Program-made: the position numbers and the translations under genes
NCBI RefSeq assembly: GCF_023159225.1
Contig: NC_063167.1
Location: 9,641,734 to 9,705,733 of the forward strand
DNA length: 64,000 bases
Source of the DNA: Perognathus longimembris pacificus
Lineage: Eukaryota; Chordata; Mammalia; Rodentia; Heteromyidae
Direction of reading: 5' to 3'
The notes under the pieces: model-generated
What the model saw: the letters and a program-made list of their open reading frames with translations, nothing else
Told to the model about the DNA's origin: nothing
Databases searched by the model: none
Shown: one piece after another, positions 1-10,959 of the stretch
Position numbering within the stretch: the first letter of the stretch is position 1
Layout of the letters: every line of letters starts with the position of its first letter

Positions 1-165
1 GCATCACGGCCGCGAGAGGGCCGGCGACGGCACTTCAGAGCAGACAAAGGGCGCCGCCATGTTAGAGCCGGGCGGAACCGACCTCGCCGGCTTCCCGGCT
101 GCCACTTCCGGCGCATGCGCGGAGCTCGCACCCCGACGTGCGACGGCCAGACTGGCGCATGCGCT
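1..165 (-). promoter_or_regulatory. ZBTB17: TATA-less CpG promoter, probably of ZBTB17 (transcribed leftwards out of the window)
   Basis: The segment is CpG-rich and carries classic housekeeping promoter motifs. There are two perfect NRF1 palindromes GCGCATGCGC at 111-120 and 155-164, an ETS/GABP site CACTTCCGG at 103-111, and a YY1 site at 53-63 that reads AACATGGCGGC on the minus strand. YY1 sites of this form usually lie just inside the transcript in the sense direction, which points to leftward transcription starting near 60-110. In human the gene left of HSPB7 with its 5' end facing it is ZBTB17. The gene name therefore rests on synteny alone; no ZBTB17 coding sequence is visible. Confidence 0.6.
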
Positions 166-196
166 CGGCTCTCCAAAAGGGTCAACCTTTCCGACT

Positions 197-275
197 GGGG
201 GCGTGGCTCAAGTGGTAGAGCGCGCCTGCCCGGCCGGAGTGTGGTCCTGAGTTCAAACCCCAGAACCGCCTAAGG
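197..275 (+). repeat. tRNA/ID-like SINE fragment beside the promoter
   Basis: It has an ID-like A box (gtggctcaagtggtagagcg) and a B-box-like gagttcaaaccc. This matches the right half of the local SINEs rather than a folded functional tRNA. Confidence 0.5.
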
Positions 276-497
276 GGGCTAGGGGGGAGGGGGCTATGGG
301 GGAGGGGGCGCGGGGAGGGAGCAGGAGTTCCACATTGCAGTACTTCTACTCCTAGGATGGTCCCCGTGGTCCTCCAGCCTTGGTCTCCTGTTCCAAAGTC
401 AGCAGTAACAGCTTCCACGTGGCCCAGCGTGAAGTTCATGGCGTGCGTGGCCTCAGTAAGTCCGTCCACCGGCCGTTAAATAATCTTTACCCCAAAG

Positions 498-1640
498 GGT
501 GTGTGTGGTGTGTGTGTGTGGTGTGTGTGTGTGGTGTGTGTGTGTGGTGTGTGTGGTGTGTGTGTGGTGTGTGTGTGGTGTGTGTGGTGTGTGTGGTGTA
601 TGTGTGGTGTGTATGGTGTGTGTGTGGTGTGTGTGGTGTGTGTGTGGTGTGTGTCTGGTGTGTGTGGTGTGTGTGGTGTATGTGTGTGGTGTGTGTGGTG
701 TGTGTGGTGTGTGTGGTGCATGTGTGTGGTGTGTGTCTGGTGTGTGTGGTGTGTGTGTGGTGTGTGTGGTGTGTGTGGTGTCTGGTGTGTGTGGTGTGTG
801 TGGTGTGTGTGTGGTGTGTGTGGTGTGTGTGGTGTGTGTGTGGTGTGTGTGGTGTGTGTGTGGTGTGTGTGGTGCATGTGTGTGGTGTGTGTGGTGCATG
901 TGTGTGGTGTGTGTGGTGTGTGTCTGGTGTGTGTGGTGTGTCTGGTGTGTCTGGTGTGTGTGGTGTCTGGTGTGTGTGGTGTGTGTGGTGTGTGTGTGGT
1001 GTGTGTGGTGTATGTGTGTGGTGTGTGTGGTGCATGTGTGTGGTGTGTGTCTGGTGTGTGTGGTGTGTGTGTGGTGTGTGTGGTGTGTGTGTGGGGTGTG
1101 TGGGGTGTGGTGTGGTGTGTGTGGTGTGTGTGGTGTGTGTGGTGTATGTGTGTGGTGTGTGTGGTGTATGTGTGTGGTGTGTGTGGTGTATGTGTGTGGT
1201 GTGTGTGGTGTGTGTGTGGTGTGTGTGGTGTATGTGTGTGGTGTGTGGTGTGTGTGTGGTGTGTGTGGTGTATGTGGTGTATGTGTGGTGTGTGTGTGGT
1301 GTGTGTGGTGTGTGTGGTGTATGTGTGTGGTGTGTGGTGTGTGTGTGGTGTGTGTGGTGTATGTGGTGTATGTGTGGTGTGTGTGTGGTGTGTGTGGTGT
1401 GTGTGTGGTGTGTGTGGTGTATGTGTGTGGTGTGTGTGGTGTATGTGTGTGGTGTGTGTGGTGTGTGTGGTGTATGTGTGTGGTGTGTGTGGTGTGTGTG
1501 TGGTGTATGTGGTGTATGTGTGGTGTGTGTGTGGTGTGTGTGTGATGTATGTGTATAGTGTGTGTGGTGTGTGTGGTGTATGTGTATAGTGTGTGTGGTG
1601 TGTGTGGTGTGTGTGTGGTGTGTGTGTGGTTGTGTGTAAC
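498..1640. repeat. 1.15 kb GT-rich minisatellite
   Basis: Over 1.1 kb of almost pure G and T on the plus strand, built from interchanging blocks of GTGTGTGGT and GTGTGTGTGGT with sporadic CA-containing variants (GTGCATGT, GTGTATGT, GTCTGGT). Open frames on both strands here (Cys/Val/Trp-rich on plus, His/Thr/Pro-rich on minus) are products of the repeat and not genes. The 3' end runs directly into an eroded SINE. Confidence 0.95.
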
Positions 1641-1830
1641 CCTGTCATCCTGGGGCTTAACTCAGGGCCTGACCCCCCTGAGCCACAGCTCCACGACTAG
1701 GTTTTTGGTGGTTCATGGTTTTTGGTGGTTTTTGGTGGAGATCATGGATCCCGTCCACCTGAGCTCGCTTTGAACCGGCCCTCAGGTGCTGAGATTACAG
1801 GCGGAGCTCCGCACCTGGCTTTGAAGATAC
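1640..1830 (-). repeat. Eroded composite SINE, minus orientation
   Basis: Shows the reverse-oriented pattern of the local B1-headed composite SINE: ggggcttaactcagggcctga, then gccacagctccacg, then gctgagattacaggcgg. Confidence 0.6.
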
Positions 1831-2054
1831 TGAGCCCCAGGTTGTAAAGTTAAGCATTTCTGATGCTATCATTCCTTCCCTATTTTATTCCAGCAATTCT
1901 TCTGGAAACAAGAATTTGCCTCATCAGAAATCTAGAAATCTAGAAATGCAGTACACTGAAGAAGCAAGGCAGAGCTTTTTACTTTTTTAAAATAACTTTC
2001 TCAGTCTTCATCATGAAAAAATGAGTTTGTTGGGATAAAGTTCACATGTCAAAT

Positions 2055-2185
2055 CACTCTTTTTTTTTTTTTTTTTGGCAGCTCCTGGGGCTTGAACTTA
2101 GGGCCTGAGCACTGTCCTTGAGCTTCTTTTTGCTCAAGGCTAGCACTCTACCGCTTGAGCCACAGTGACACTCGGCCTTTTCTAT
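2055..2185 (-). repeat. Right-half (Geo-type) SINE, minus orientation
   Basis: A poly-T run is followed by ggggcttgaacttagggcc and gctcaaggctagcactctac. A second SINE (2190-2392) inserted into its distal end. Confidence 0.7.
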
Positions 2186-2189
2186 TTCT

Positions 2190-2392
2190 TTTCTTTTTTG
2201 CCAGTCCTGGGCCTTGGACTCAGGGCCTGAGCACCGTCCCTGGCTTCTCTTTGCTCAAGGCTAGCACTCTGCCACTTGAGCCACAGCGCCACTTCTGGCT
2301 GTTTTCTGTATATGTGGTGCTGGGGAATTGAACCCAGGGCTTCATTGTATACGAGTCAAGCACTCTTGCCACTAGGCTATGTTCCCAGCCCC
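2190..2392 (-). repeat. IDL-Geo-type dimeric SINE
   Basis: Full-length minus-strand dimer, running from gccagtcctgggcc to ttcccagcccc. The sequence cggccttttctatttct on both flanks is a target-site duplication, so it landed inside the preceding SINE. Confidence 0.85.
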
Positions 2393-2704
2393 GGCCTTTT
2401 CTATTTCTGTGATGCCATCCCTACAGGGGAAGGTTTATAAGACGGTTTATGGGGGCCATCCTTCCCAAGGAGAGGGTGCCTGCCCCTGTCTTGGTGGAAG
2501 CTAGTAATTGGTGCTGGAGAGGAGGCTCTCTGCTTGCGTGGGAAGGTCTGGGTAGAGAGCGGGAATGCCCCCCTGTCCTGGTGGGTGCTCCAGGGCAGGG
2601 AGCTCAGGTTTGGGCGGAGCTGGGGCCTACCAGCTGCCAGGAGGAAAGGCAGTGGGAGGGGCTGAGGACCTAGGTGGGGAGAATGCAGACAATGGACACA
2701 CTTA

Positions 2705-2885
2705 GCTTTTTTGCTCAAGGCTGGTGTTCTGCCATTGGAGCTTGGGCTCACTTCCAGTTTTTGGTCCTTAGTTGGAGATAAGAATCTCACAGACTTCCAA
2801 ACCTGGCCAGCTTGGAACTTTAATCCTCTATCCTCAGATCTCAGTTTCCTGAGTACCTAGGATTACAGTTATGAATCACTGGGGT
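2705..2885 (-). repeat. Composite SINE, minus orientation
   Basis: Contains degenerate tgctcaaggctggtg, gttggagataagaatctcac and cctcagatctcag blocks, in the order expected for a reverse-oriented B1-headed composite SINE. Confidence 0.6.
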
Positions 2886-3980
2886 CTCAGAATCCTTTCT
2901 ATCCCTTTTAAGAGAAGAATCCATTGCCTCCCTTTTCCCGCTGCTAGAGGCATTTGCATTGCCTTTGGTGATAGTTGGATGTTTGGTTTTTGGTCTTGGT
3001 ACCCTAAGGTTAAAGCTCTTGACCTTTTGGCTTTGGTTTTGAAAGATAATTGGGAACCACTTCAGAGCAGTCTTTTGTAATTACAATAATAACTAGTCAG
3101 TCCACCTGTCTCTGAGCTTCCTTTTTCCTACTCCTTTTTCTCTCCCCTAAAGTGAGCCCTACAAATTAAAAGCATACCCCAGCCTCCCCCCCCCCCATCT
3201 TTCTGCCTTAGACATGGTCATCATTTTCTTCTTTTTCTTTTGTGTGCCGGAGATGGATGCCAGGGCCCCGCACGAGTTAGGCCAGCACTTCACCGTGGAG
3301 CTACACTCCACTCCTGACAGAAAATAGAAGATTGCCCCCTGGGGCCCTCCCTGAACTTGTCACTGGTACCCAGGAGGAAGGAATGCTGTCTAGACAAGCC
3401 TTGCTGGATTGTTCTGCTCAGTCAGATCACACTCAAATTGTACCGTCACGTTTCTCCCTGGCCACCGGTGCTGGGTGTGGAGTCTCCATAGAACCCCAAA
3501 AGGATGGCTCAGAGAGCTGCGGAAAGCACGTGGTGGGAAGCTGAGTGCAGGGCACCAGAGCTGCTCCACTCCTCAGGGGCCTCCCTGGTCGTCTCTCTAC
3601 CTGTATCCATGTCCCCTCCTTTATACGAAACCAGCAAACTTGTCTTTCCCTGAGTACATCAGTTAAACCCAATGAGAGGTATGGGAGCCCCAATTTATGC
3701 TGGTTAGTCAGAACCACAGATAAAACCATTGAGTGCTTTCCACTAGTGTGGGGGGTGGGAAGGGCAGTGTTGGGGACGGAGCCTTCCACCCAAGGGTCAA
3801 CAGCAACCTGCAGGTGAGAGTCGGAAATGAACTGAATGCAGGGACGTGCACCTGGCTGGATTTCTATTGCTTCTCGGTGTGTGGGGTTTGTCAGAAGTGG
3901 CACAGTGATCTGTTTCATTGTCACAGCAATGCAGACCAGCAAAGACCAAGACCACTTGCTAGAGAAGATAAGGGAGTTTA

Positions 3981-4195
3981 TTGGGCTGGGAATGTGGCTT
4001 AGTGGTAGAGTGCTTGCCTAGCATGCATGAAGCCCTGGGTTCGATTCCTCAATATCCCATAAACAGAAAAAGCTGGGAGTTGTGCTGTGGCTCAAGTGCT
4101 AGAGCACTAGCCTTGAGCACAGAGAGTTTCAGGGACAGAGCCCAGGCCCTGAGTTAAGCCCCAGGACGGGCAAAAAACAAAAAAAGAAAAAGAAA
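3981..4195 (+). repeat. IDL-Geo-type dimeric SINE
   Basis: ID-like head (gggctgggaatgtggcttag) with its B box gggttcgattcc, then the shared right monomer and an A-rich tail. Confidence 0.85.
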
Positions 4196-4659
4196 AGGAG
4201 TTAATTGCCATTGACCCAAACTGGGATAGTGAGGGAAAGAAGTTTGGATCCCTAGGGAGGAAAAACCCTGGGTGTTATGCAAGCTGGTTATACACAAAAT
4301 AGTCATTAATGGATGTACAAAAAGGTCAGGCAGGCTGACATCGACGTCTGAGCCGCTGGGCAATTCCTTACCCCTTCTGTAGTTATCCAATAATGCCTGC
4401 GGGCTTCCGCTATCATTCAGATGGCCCCACCTTGTCCCCCCAATCCACATTCCAGCAACGGCCCCACCTGGCCACCTTCTGGCAGCTGGATGCTGTAACG
4501 TGCCTTCGCCAGGAGGGGTCGCTGTCTACCTCATGGTGACAACAGAGATGGGGAGTTTGAGTTTGGTTTTTGTTTCTGTGACAGAAAATCTCCAAAGCTA
4601 ACTAACAATGGCAGGCTGAATTCTCACTACTGGGTCTTTCTGGCCTTTTCAGCCTCTCT

Positions 4660-4990
4660 CTCTCCTCCCGCCCTCTCTTTCATACTTGGTCTTGAACTCA
4701 TACCCTTGTCTTTCTTGCTCACTACAGACGCTCTACCACTTGAACCATACCTCCAACCCAGCTTCTTGCTGGCTAATTGGAAATAGAGTCTTTGGACTCC
4801 CCTGCCTGGGCTAGCCTCAAACCAAGATCCTCCATATCGCAGCCTCCTGAGTAGCTAAAGGCATTGGCACCTGGCTTGTCTTCCTTTTGAGACAGCATCC
4901 ACATTTGCCTAGAATGGCCTCAAACTCCCCCATCCTCATTCCTCCAGATAGCTAGGATTGCAGGCATCTGCCACCAGACCCAGCTCTAAT
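4660..4990 (-). repeat. Two old minus-strand SINE fragments
   Basis: 4665-4880 resembles an eroded composite SINE. 4885-4990 has a B1-like reverse pattern (gagacagc, then agctaggattgcaggcatc). Boundaries are approximate. Confidence 0.5.
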
Positions 4991-5054
4991 GTGACCAAGC
5001 GATTTTACTGAAAAAAGACATACACTTTCAAAGCAAAGATAGCATCACTGTATT

Positions 5055-5264
5055 GTTGTTGTTTTGTTTTTTTGCCAGTCCTGGGCCTTTGACTCAGGGC
5101 CTGAACACTGTCCCTGGCTTCTTTTTGCTCAAGGCTAGCACTCTGCCACTTGAGCCACGGTGCCACTTCTGGCTATTTTCTATATATGTGGTGCTGGGGA
5201 ATTGAACCTAGGGCTTCATGTATATGAGGCAAGCACTTTTGCCACTAGGCCATATCCCCAGCCC
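5055..5264 (-). repeat. IDL-Geo-type dimeric SINE with perfect target-site duplication
   Basis: Complete dimer on the minus strand. The 14-base sequence agcatcactgtatt occurs at 5041-5054 and again at 5265-5278. Confidence 0.9.
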
Positions 5265-5391
5265 AGCATCACTGTATTAAATGTAAGCAGTGTCACTTCC
5301 ATTGATAAGTAATCATGCAAGCTAAACATAATAGTCACACCGAAACATGCTGCTCTCTAGAACCTATGCCCAGGCTTCCCTATAGAGGTTT

Positions 5392-5599
5392 TTGTTTTGT
5401 TTTGTTTGCCATTCATGAGGCTTGGAACTCAGGGCCTGAGCACTGTCCCTGGCCTCTTTTTCCTCGAGGCTAGCACTCCACCTCTTGAACCACAGCGCCA
5501 CTTCTGGCTTTTTCTTTTTATGTGCTGCTTGAGAAATCGAACCCAGGCCTTTATGTCTACTAGATAAGCACTCTACCACTAAGCTACATCCCCAGCCCC
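5392..5599 (-). repeat. IDL-Geo-type dimeric SINE
   Basis: Minus-strand dimer. The flanks cctatagaggttttt and cctacagagatttt look like a slightly diverged target-site duplication. Confidence 0.8.
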
Positions 5600-6089
5600 C
5601 CTACAGAGATTTTGCAAATATGACTAGGTTTTTGTGATGAGGAGGGTCTGTGGGTTTGTTTAATCCTCAGTACCTCAAGAAAGAAAAAGAGTATTGTGCA
5701 CAGTTCCTAGGAAACAGACCGATAACATGAGCTAGGGAAACAACCAGATGTTGCCTGAGGTTTGGGAAACCGAGGCCTGGTTGGAGCTGCCGGAGGAGAT
5801 GGTGTCTTTTAGTAGGATGTGGTTTCTCTAGACCAAACAGTAATCTTGTCCCTGACTGCCTGGGGAAAATTGCTGAAGCTTCAGGTAGAGTTCTCTGAGC
5901 AGTCTTTATCAACTGTTCATTTATTTCTTCAATGACTAGTGTTACTCATTTCTGCAGACACTAGTAAAACTGTCACATTGTTTGTACCAGGAAACTACAG
6001 CCTCAAGGTGCTGAGGATCAAATTCAGATCTGTTTATATGCTAGGCAAATAACTCCCCCTCCCCCACCACCCCAGGACACACTTTTTGT

Positions 6090-6200
6090 ACCCATTTCAC
6101 AGGTTAGGGAACTGAGGCCCGGAGAGGTTAAGGAACGCACTCAAGCTTCTACGATGTGGCACAGTTGAGATTAGAACCCAGTCAAGCCTGCCTCTTGTTC
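6090..6200 (+). repeat. MIR element
   Basis: Shows the MIR core pattern ggaactgaggcccggagagg, followed by gattagaacccagtcaagcc. Confidence 0.75.
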
Positions 6201-6659
6201 CACAGTGGAGTACACAGCATCTCCAACTGACAGGACCTCATAAAGAAGAGCTCAGGGCAGGCTTCTTACAGGAAGTACCCCAACAGTAAGATCACCCAGT
6301 GAGACTGAGCTATGCCAAAGGAGAGGGGTGGAGAGGAATGTGTCAGGCAAAAATCCTGAGTTCATTCAGTCTGGCCTGGGGCATTCATTCATCCATTCAT
6401 TCGCCATGAATGTATTGGGCATCCACTGTATGTCAGGATCTGCACCAGACCTAGGCATGTAACCATGGCTAGGAGATACAGGCCCTGTCACCAGGAGGGT
6501 GCTTACACTTTCAATAGCGGGAGAGAATGCATGTGCACAGAACAGCGTAGGGAGAGAGGCCTGGCAGGTCACGACACAGCCCCTCCAGATTGTTGACATG
6601 AGACCAATAGAAGTAAGCAGAAAGCCCCATGGCCAGAAGCATCTTTGAAAGAGTCTGTC

Positions 6660-6790
6660 TGAGCCGAGCATGGCGCTGCATACCTGTCATCCCCATCACT
6701 CAGAAAACGGAGGCAAAAAGATGGAGTGTTCAAGGCCAGCGTGGGCTAGTGTAGCAAGATCCTCTGCCTACAGAATAGGAGGCAGGGAAG
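6660..6790 (+). repeat. B1-like (7SL-derived) SINE fragment
   Basis: gccgagcatggcgctgcatac, then caaggccagcgtgggc, matches a diverged B1/Alu-type head. Confidence 0.55.
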
Positions 6791-6985
6791 GAAGACTGGG
6801 AGGGTGAGCCTCTGCCCAGGCAAAAAGGAGAAATGGTGTGGACTTGGCAGAGGTGACAGGGTAATGGCCCGTGCCCGTCAGGAGAGCTGACAGAGCTCCC
6901 TGCCCTCTTCCCCACGGCTGAGAGCCCAGGACTGGAATCACCGGGACTTCAAGGGGCGGGGCTATGGCTGCACAGCCCCTTCCTA

Positions 6986-6998
6986 CCAGCAGGTGGCA
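6986..6998 (+). promoter_or_regulatory. Candidate CTCF binding site
   Basis: CCAGCAGGTGGCA matches the 13-base CTCF core CCASYAGRKGGCR at every position and sits in non-repeat sequence. Occupancy cannot be judged from sequence. Confidence 0.5.
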
Positions 6999-7194
6999 CC
7001 ATATCGCCAGCTGGAAGGGCACTAGGGCCAAGGCTAGCCAAAGGGAAGAGGTGCTGGACTGGGGCCAGTGCTGTGGGGCCCGCCCCAGGGGGTCGCTGTT
7101 TTCAGACGCCATGCTTCCTTCTAACCAACACCCCTTTCCTATGGAATGGTGGATATTCGTGCCAGGCGTAGCAACACTTCAGAAGTGAGTGGTC

Positions 7195-8185
7195 CGCATA
7201 GATATAACCTATGACCCAGCCATTCCACTCCTAGGCATCTACCCTGAACAACAGGATCCAGGATACCATAAAGACACCTGCACATCCATGTTGTCACTGC
7301 GCAATTCACAATAGCCAAAATATGGAAACAACCCAGATGCCCCACAATAGAATACTACATAGCAATTAGAAATGATTAAATAATCGCATTCGCAGGGAAA
7401 TGGTCAGATCTTGAACAAATGATGTTGAGCGAGACAAGCCTAGAGCACAGAGAACAAAGGCGTATGGTCTCCCTGATATGTGGTTGTTGGGGGTCCGGGG
7501 AGAACAGTAGAGATCATGTCTGTAAAACAACAAACTTCTTTTCTTTTTTTGGCCAGTCCTGGGCCATGAACTCAGGGCCTGAGCACTGCCCCTGGCTTCT
7601 TTTTGCTCAAGGCTAGCACTCTGCCACTTGAGTCACAGCGCCACTTCTGGCCATTTTCTATATATGTGGTGCTGGGAAATCGAACCCAGGGCTTCATGTA
7701 TACAAAGCAAGCACTCTTGCCACTAGGCCATATTCCCAGCCCCCAAACTTCTTTTCAAATTGTATTTCCACATGTTTTGGTCAGCGACTTTACATTACCT
7801 CTCTAAAACCAAACAATTAACTGAATAAGCATACAAAGATCTAGGATAGTCCTGAGGTTCACAAGAGCTTAACAGTTATGTATATATGATTGTATAAGAC
7901 GAGGCTAAGCAAAATGAACTCCAAGAGATGGAAACAGGAGGATTTTATTGTTGTTGTTAGGTTTTACGTACTAGGTGAATTTCCTTTGGTGTACCCCCTG
8001 TGGTCACTGTATATGATTTTGGTACACTGGATAATGTATATATGTTTATCTGAACTAGGGAAGGGAAAGAAAATGGAGGGAGGGTATAACAAATATGATA
8101 AGAAATGTACTCACTACCTTATTATATAATTGTACCCCCTCTGTACATCACCTTGTCAACAAAATTTAGTTAAAAAAAAAATAAA
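7195..8185 (+). repeat. 5'-truncated LINE-1 3' end, split by a SINE
   Basis: Contains the mammalian L1 ORF2-end landmarks tatgacccagccattccac, then aatagccaaaatatggaaac and aatactacatagcaatta, then a 3' UTR-like tract ending in an A-rich tail near 8172-8186. The same 3' end, with less upstream sequence, recurs at 59312-59798. A minus-strand SINE (7544-7743) interrupts it. Confidence 0.8.
7544..7743 (-). repeat. IDL-Geo-type SINE inserted into an L1
   Basis: Complete minus-strand dimer flanked by caaacttcttttc at 7531-7543 and 7744-7756, a 13-base target-site duplication. Confidence 0.9.
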
Positions 8186-8192
8186 AGAAGTT

Positions 8193-8403
8193 GGGGCTGG
8201 GAATACGGCCTAGTGGCAAGAGTGCTTGCCTCCTACACATGAAGCTCTCGGTTCGATTCCCCAGCACCAAATATACAGAAAACGGCCAGAAGCGGCGCTG
8301 TGGCTCAAGTGGCAGAGTGCTAGCCTTGAGCAAAAAAGAAGCCAGGGACAGTGCTCAGGCTCTGAGTTCACAGCCTAGGAATGGCCAAAGAAAAGAAAAG
8401 AAA
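8193..8403 (+). repeat. IDL-Geo-type dimeric SINE
   Basis: ggggctgggaatacggcctag head, complete right monomer and AAAGAAAAG tail, inserted directly after the L1 poly(A). Confidence 0.85.
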
Positions 8404-8559
8404 ACAGCAGATCTGAGGACCCTCCCATCTCATCCCTCCAAGTAAGTAGCTGGGATTACAGGCGTGAGTCACGGGCGCCCAGATTTACCCAGACGCCTTC
8501 TATAGGGACCACCTACTGCTTCACTCCAGCCTTGGGAGTGCACGTGATTTTATTTACCA

Positions 8560-8640
8560 TTCTAAAGGTTAGAAACTGAGGCACCGAGAGGCTCAACACG
8601 GTGCCCATGGACGCACTACCTAGAAAGAGGCAGAGCCCAA
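8560..8640 (+). repeat. MIR fragment
   Basis: gttagaaactgaggcaccgag followed by agaggcagagcccaagc is MIR-like. Confidence 0.55.
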
Positions 8641-8720
8641 GCCAGACGTGGTGGCGACACCGTGATCCCGGTGCTGGGGAGACTGAGGCAGGAGGATTAC
8701 GGTCAGCAGCTGAGGCTGGG
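8640..8720 (+). repeat. B1-like SINE fragment
   Basis: agccagacgtggtggcgac followed by gagactgaggcaggaggatt is a recognisable 7SL-derived head. Confidence 0.65.
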
Positions 8721-8954
8721 CTGCCAGGCTCAACACCGAGGAACTGGAGGAGCCAAACTTACCCAGGTTGTCTCCCGCGAAGTCTGCGCCTTGCCTGTTT
8801 CTTGGGGGTGGTAGTGGGCCCAGGGCCCCAGGCGAGCCGGGAAAGCACTCTGCTACCCTACTGTACCTCCAGCCTAAGAGAAGTGAAAGCTTTAGTAGGA
8901 ACGTGAAATAGTAAAGCCTCTCTGTAAAACAGCCTGACATTTGCTCGGCATTCC

Positions 8955-9180
8955 CAGACTGGAGCTGGTGCCTCACACCTGTAATGCTAGCTGCGAAAGA
9001 GGCTGAGATCTGGAGGATCATGGTTTGAAGCTAGCCCAAAGCAGAAGAGTTTTTACAATACTCTGTTTAAAAAATAACCGGGGAAAAAAACAGATGGGAG
9101 GCTTGGCTCAGGTAGTAGAGCACCAGTCTAGTAAACGTGAGGCTCTGAGTTCAAACCCAGTGCCACCAAAGGGAAAAAGA
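8955..9180 (+). repeat. Composite B1-headed SINE, diverged
   Basis: ctcacacctgtaatgctagc head, then a tRNA-like right half (gcttggctcaggtagtagag and gagttcaaacccagtg). Confidence 0.65.
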
Positions 9181-9389
9181 CAGAACAATGCAACAAAATA
9201 GCATTATTGTATAATCCAGCAATCTACAGCATATTACCAAGAGCAGAAAAACCACGCTCACACCAAAACCTCTAACCAAAAGGGAGAAGCAGCCCAGACA
9301 CCATCAGCTGGTGAATAAATCAACCATTCATGCCATGTGGTTTGTGCACACAGTGGGAGATTACCCTGCTTTAAAAAGGAATGAACAAG

Positions 9390-9600
9390 GGGCTGGTAAT
9401 ATGGCCTATGGTAGAGTGCTTGCCTCATATACATGAAGCCGTGGGTTCGATTCCTCAGCACCACATATATAGAAAAAGCCAGAAGTGGCGCTGTGGCTCA
9501 AGTGGTAGAGTGCTAGCCTTGAGCAAAAAGAGGCCAGGGACAGTGCTCAGGCCCTGAGTTCGAGCCCCAGAACTGGCAAAAAAAAAAAAAAAAAAAACCA
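9390..9600 (+). repeat. IDL-Geo-type SINE with target-site duplication
   Basis: Dimer with a long poly(A) tail. aaaggaatgaacaag flanks it at 9375-9389 and 9601-9615. Confidence 0.9.
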
Positions 9601-9604
9601 AAAG

Positions 9605-9930
9605 GAATGAACAAGCTGTGTCCCTGTGGCTCACACCTGTAATCCTAGCTACTTGGACAACTGAGATATAGAGAATTCAAGGTTCAAGACCAGCTTAGGA
9701 AATAGTTTCCAAGATCCCATCTAAACCAATAAAAACAAAGTGACAAGCCTGTGGTGCCAATTCTGTAAGTCATTTATCTAGGGTGGTGAGCTAGGATGGC
9801 CCAGGGAAAAACAGCAAAACCTGAGTGGGCAAACAACTAAAGCACAGAGGACTGGAGGTGTGACTGGTGATAGAGTGCCCCCCTAGCAAATGTGAGAGTC
9901 CAAGTTCAAATTCCAGTACTGCTCCCTCCC
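9605..9930 (+). repeat. Composite B1-headed SINE material
   Basis: ctcacacctgtaatcctagc, ggttcaagaccagc and a later tRNA-like right half ggtgatagagtgccccc are recognisable. Confidence 0.6.
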
Positions 9931-10070
9931 TCCCTCCTTCCCAGAAAAACCTAGTGAAATGCCAAGCCAAGCATGGTGGTACATGCCTGTAATCTCAGCT
10001 GCTCAGGAGGATCCTGAATTCGAGGCCAGCTAGCAAAGGCACCATTCTGTCTCAAAAAGGTGAGGGAAGG

Positions 10071-10273
10071 GGCTGGGAATATGGCCTAGTGGTAGAATGC
10101 TTGCCTCGTTTACATGAAGCCCTGGGTTTGATTCCCCAGCATCACATATAGAAAAAAACCGGAAGTGGCTCTGTGGCTCAAGTGGCAGAGCACGAGCCTG
10201 GAGTAAAAAGAAGCCAGGGACAGTGCTCAGGCCCTGAGTCCAAGCCCCAGGACTGGCCAAAAAAAAAAGAAAG
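10071..10273 (+). repeat. IDL-Geo-type SINE with target-site duplication
   Basis: Complete dimer flanked by aaaaggtgagggaagg at 10055-10070 and 10274-10289. Confidence 0.9.
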
Positions 10274-10507
10274 AAAAGGTGAGGGAAGGAAGAGCAGAGG
10301 CAAAGCTCAAGTGGTGGAGCACCTGACTAGAACATGCTAGGTCCTAGGTCTGATTCCCCAATACCACAATTAAAAATAAATTTTTAAAAAACCAAAGGAA
10401 GGCCCAGGTGCTGGTGGCTTACATCACTGTGTAATTCTACCTCCTCAGGAGGCTGAGATCTGATGATTGAGTTTTGAAACCAGCCTGGGCAGAAGTCTGT
10501 GAGATTC

Positions 10508-10712
10508 TTTTTTTTTTTTTTTGCCAGTCCTGGGCCTTGAACTCAGGGCCTGAGCTCTGTCCCTGGCCTCTTTTTGCTCAAGGCTAGCACTCTACCACTT
10601 GAGCCACAGTGCCACTTCTGGCTGTTTTCTACATATGTGGTGCTGAGGAATCGAACCCACGGCTTCATGTATATGAGGCAAGCACTCTACCATAGGCCAT
10701 ATTCCCAGCCCC
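10508..10712 (-). repeat. IDL-Geo-type dimeric SINE
   Basis: Minus-strand dimer with a 5' poly-T run; a short tgagatt repeat on both flanks is the likely duplication. Confidence 0.85.
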
Positions 10713-10726
10713 ATGAGATTATTATT

Positions 10727-10950
10727 TTTTTTTTTTTGTGGGGCTTGAACTTAAGGCCTGGACACCATCTCTGAGCTCTTTTACTCAAGGCTAGCACTCT
10801 CCCATTCGAGCCAAAGTTCCGCTCCTGGCTGGTGGTTAGTTGGAGATAAGAGTCTCATGGGCTTTCCTGCCTGGGCTGGCTTCAAACCGCAGTCCTCAGA
10901 CCTCAGTCTCCAGAGCAGCTAGGATTACAGGCGTGAGCTGCAGGTGCTGG
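10727..10950 (-). repeat. Composite B1-headed SINE, minus orientation
   Basis: ggggcttgaacttaaggcctg, then gttggagataagagtctcat, then gctaggattacaggcgtgagc. Confidence 0.8.
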
Positions 10951-10959
10951 TTAGAAGCA

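Noticed and set aside
197..275. Possible tRNA gene
   Set aside because: It has A- and B-box-like sequence but no good acceptor stem and matches SINE right halves; the same holds for the many ID-like heads elsewhere.
380..1648. Open frames of up to 392 codons, Cys/Val/Trp-rich on plus and His/Thr-rich on minus
   Set aside because: They are translations of the GT minisatellite; a two-letter repeat seldom produces stops. No splice or start context.
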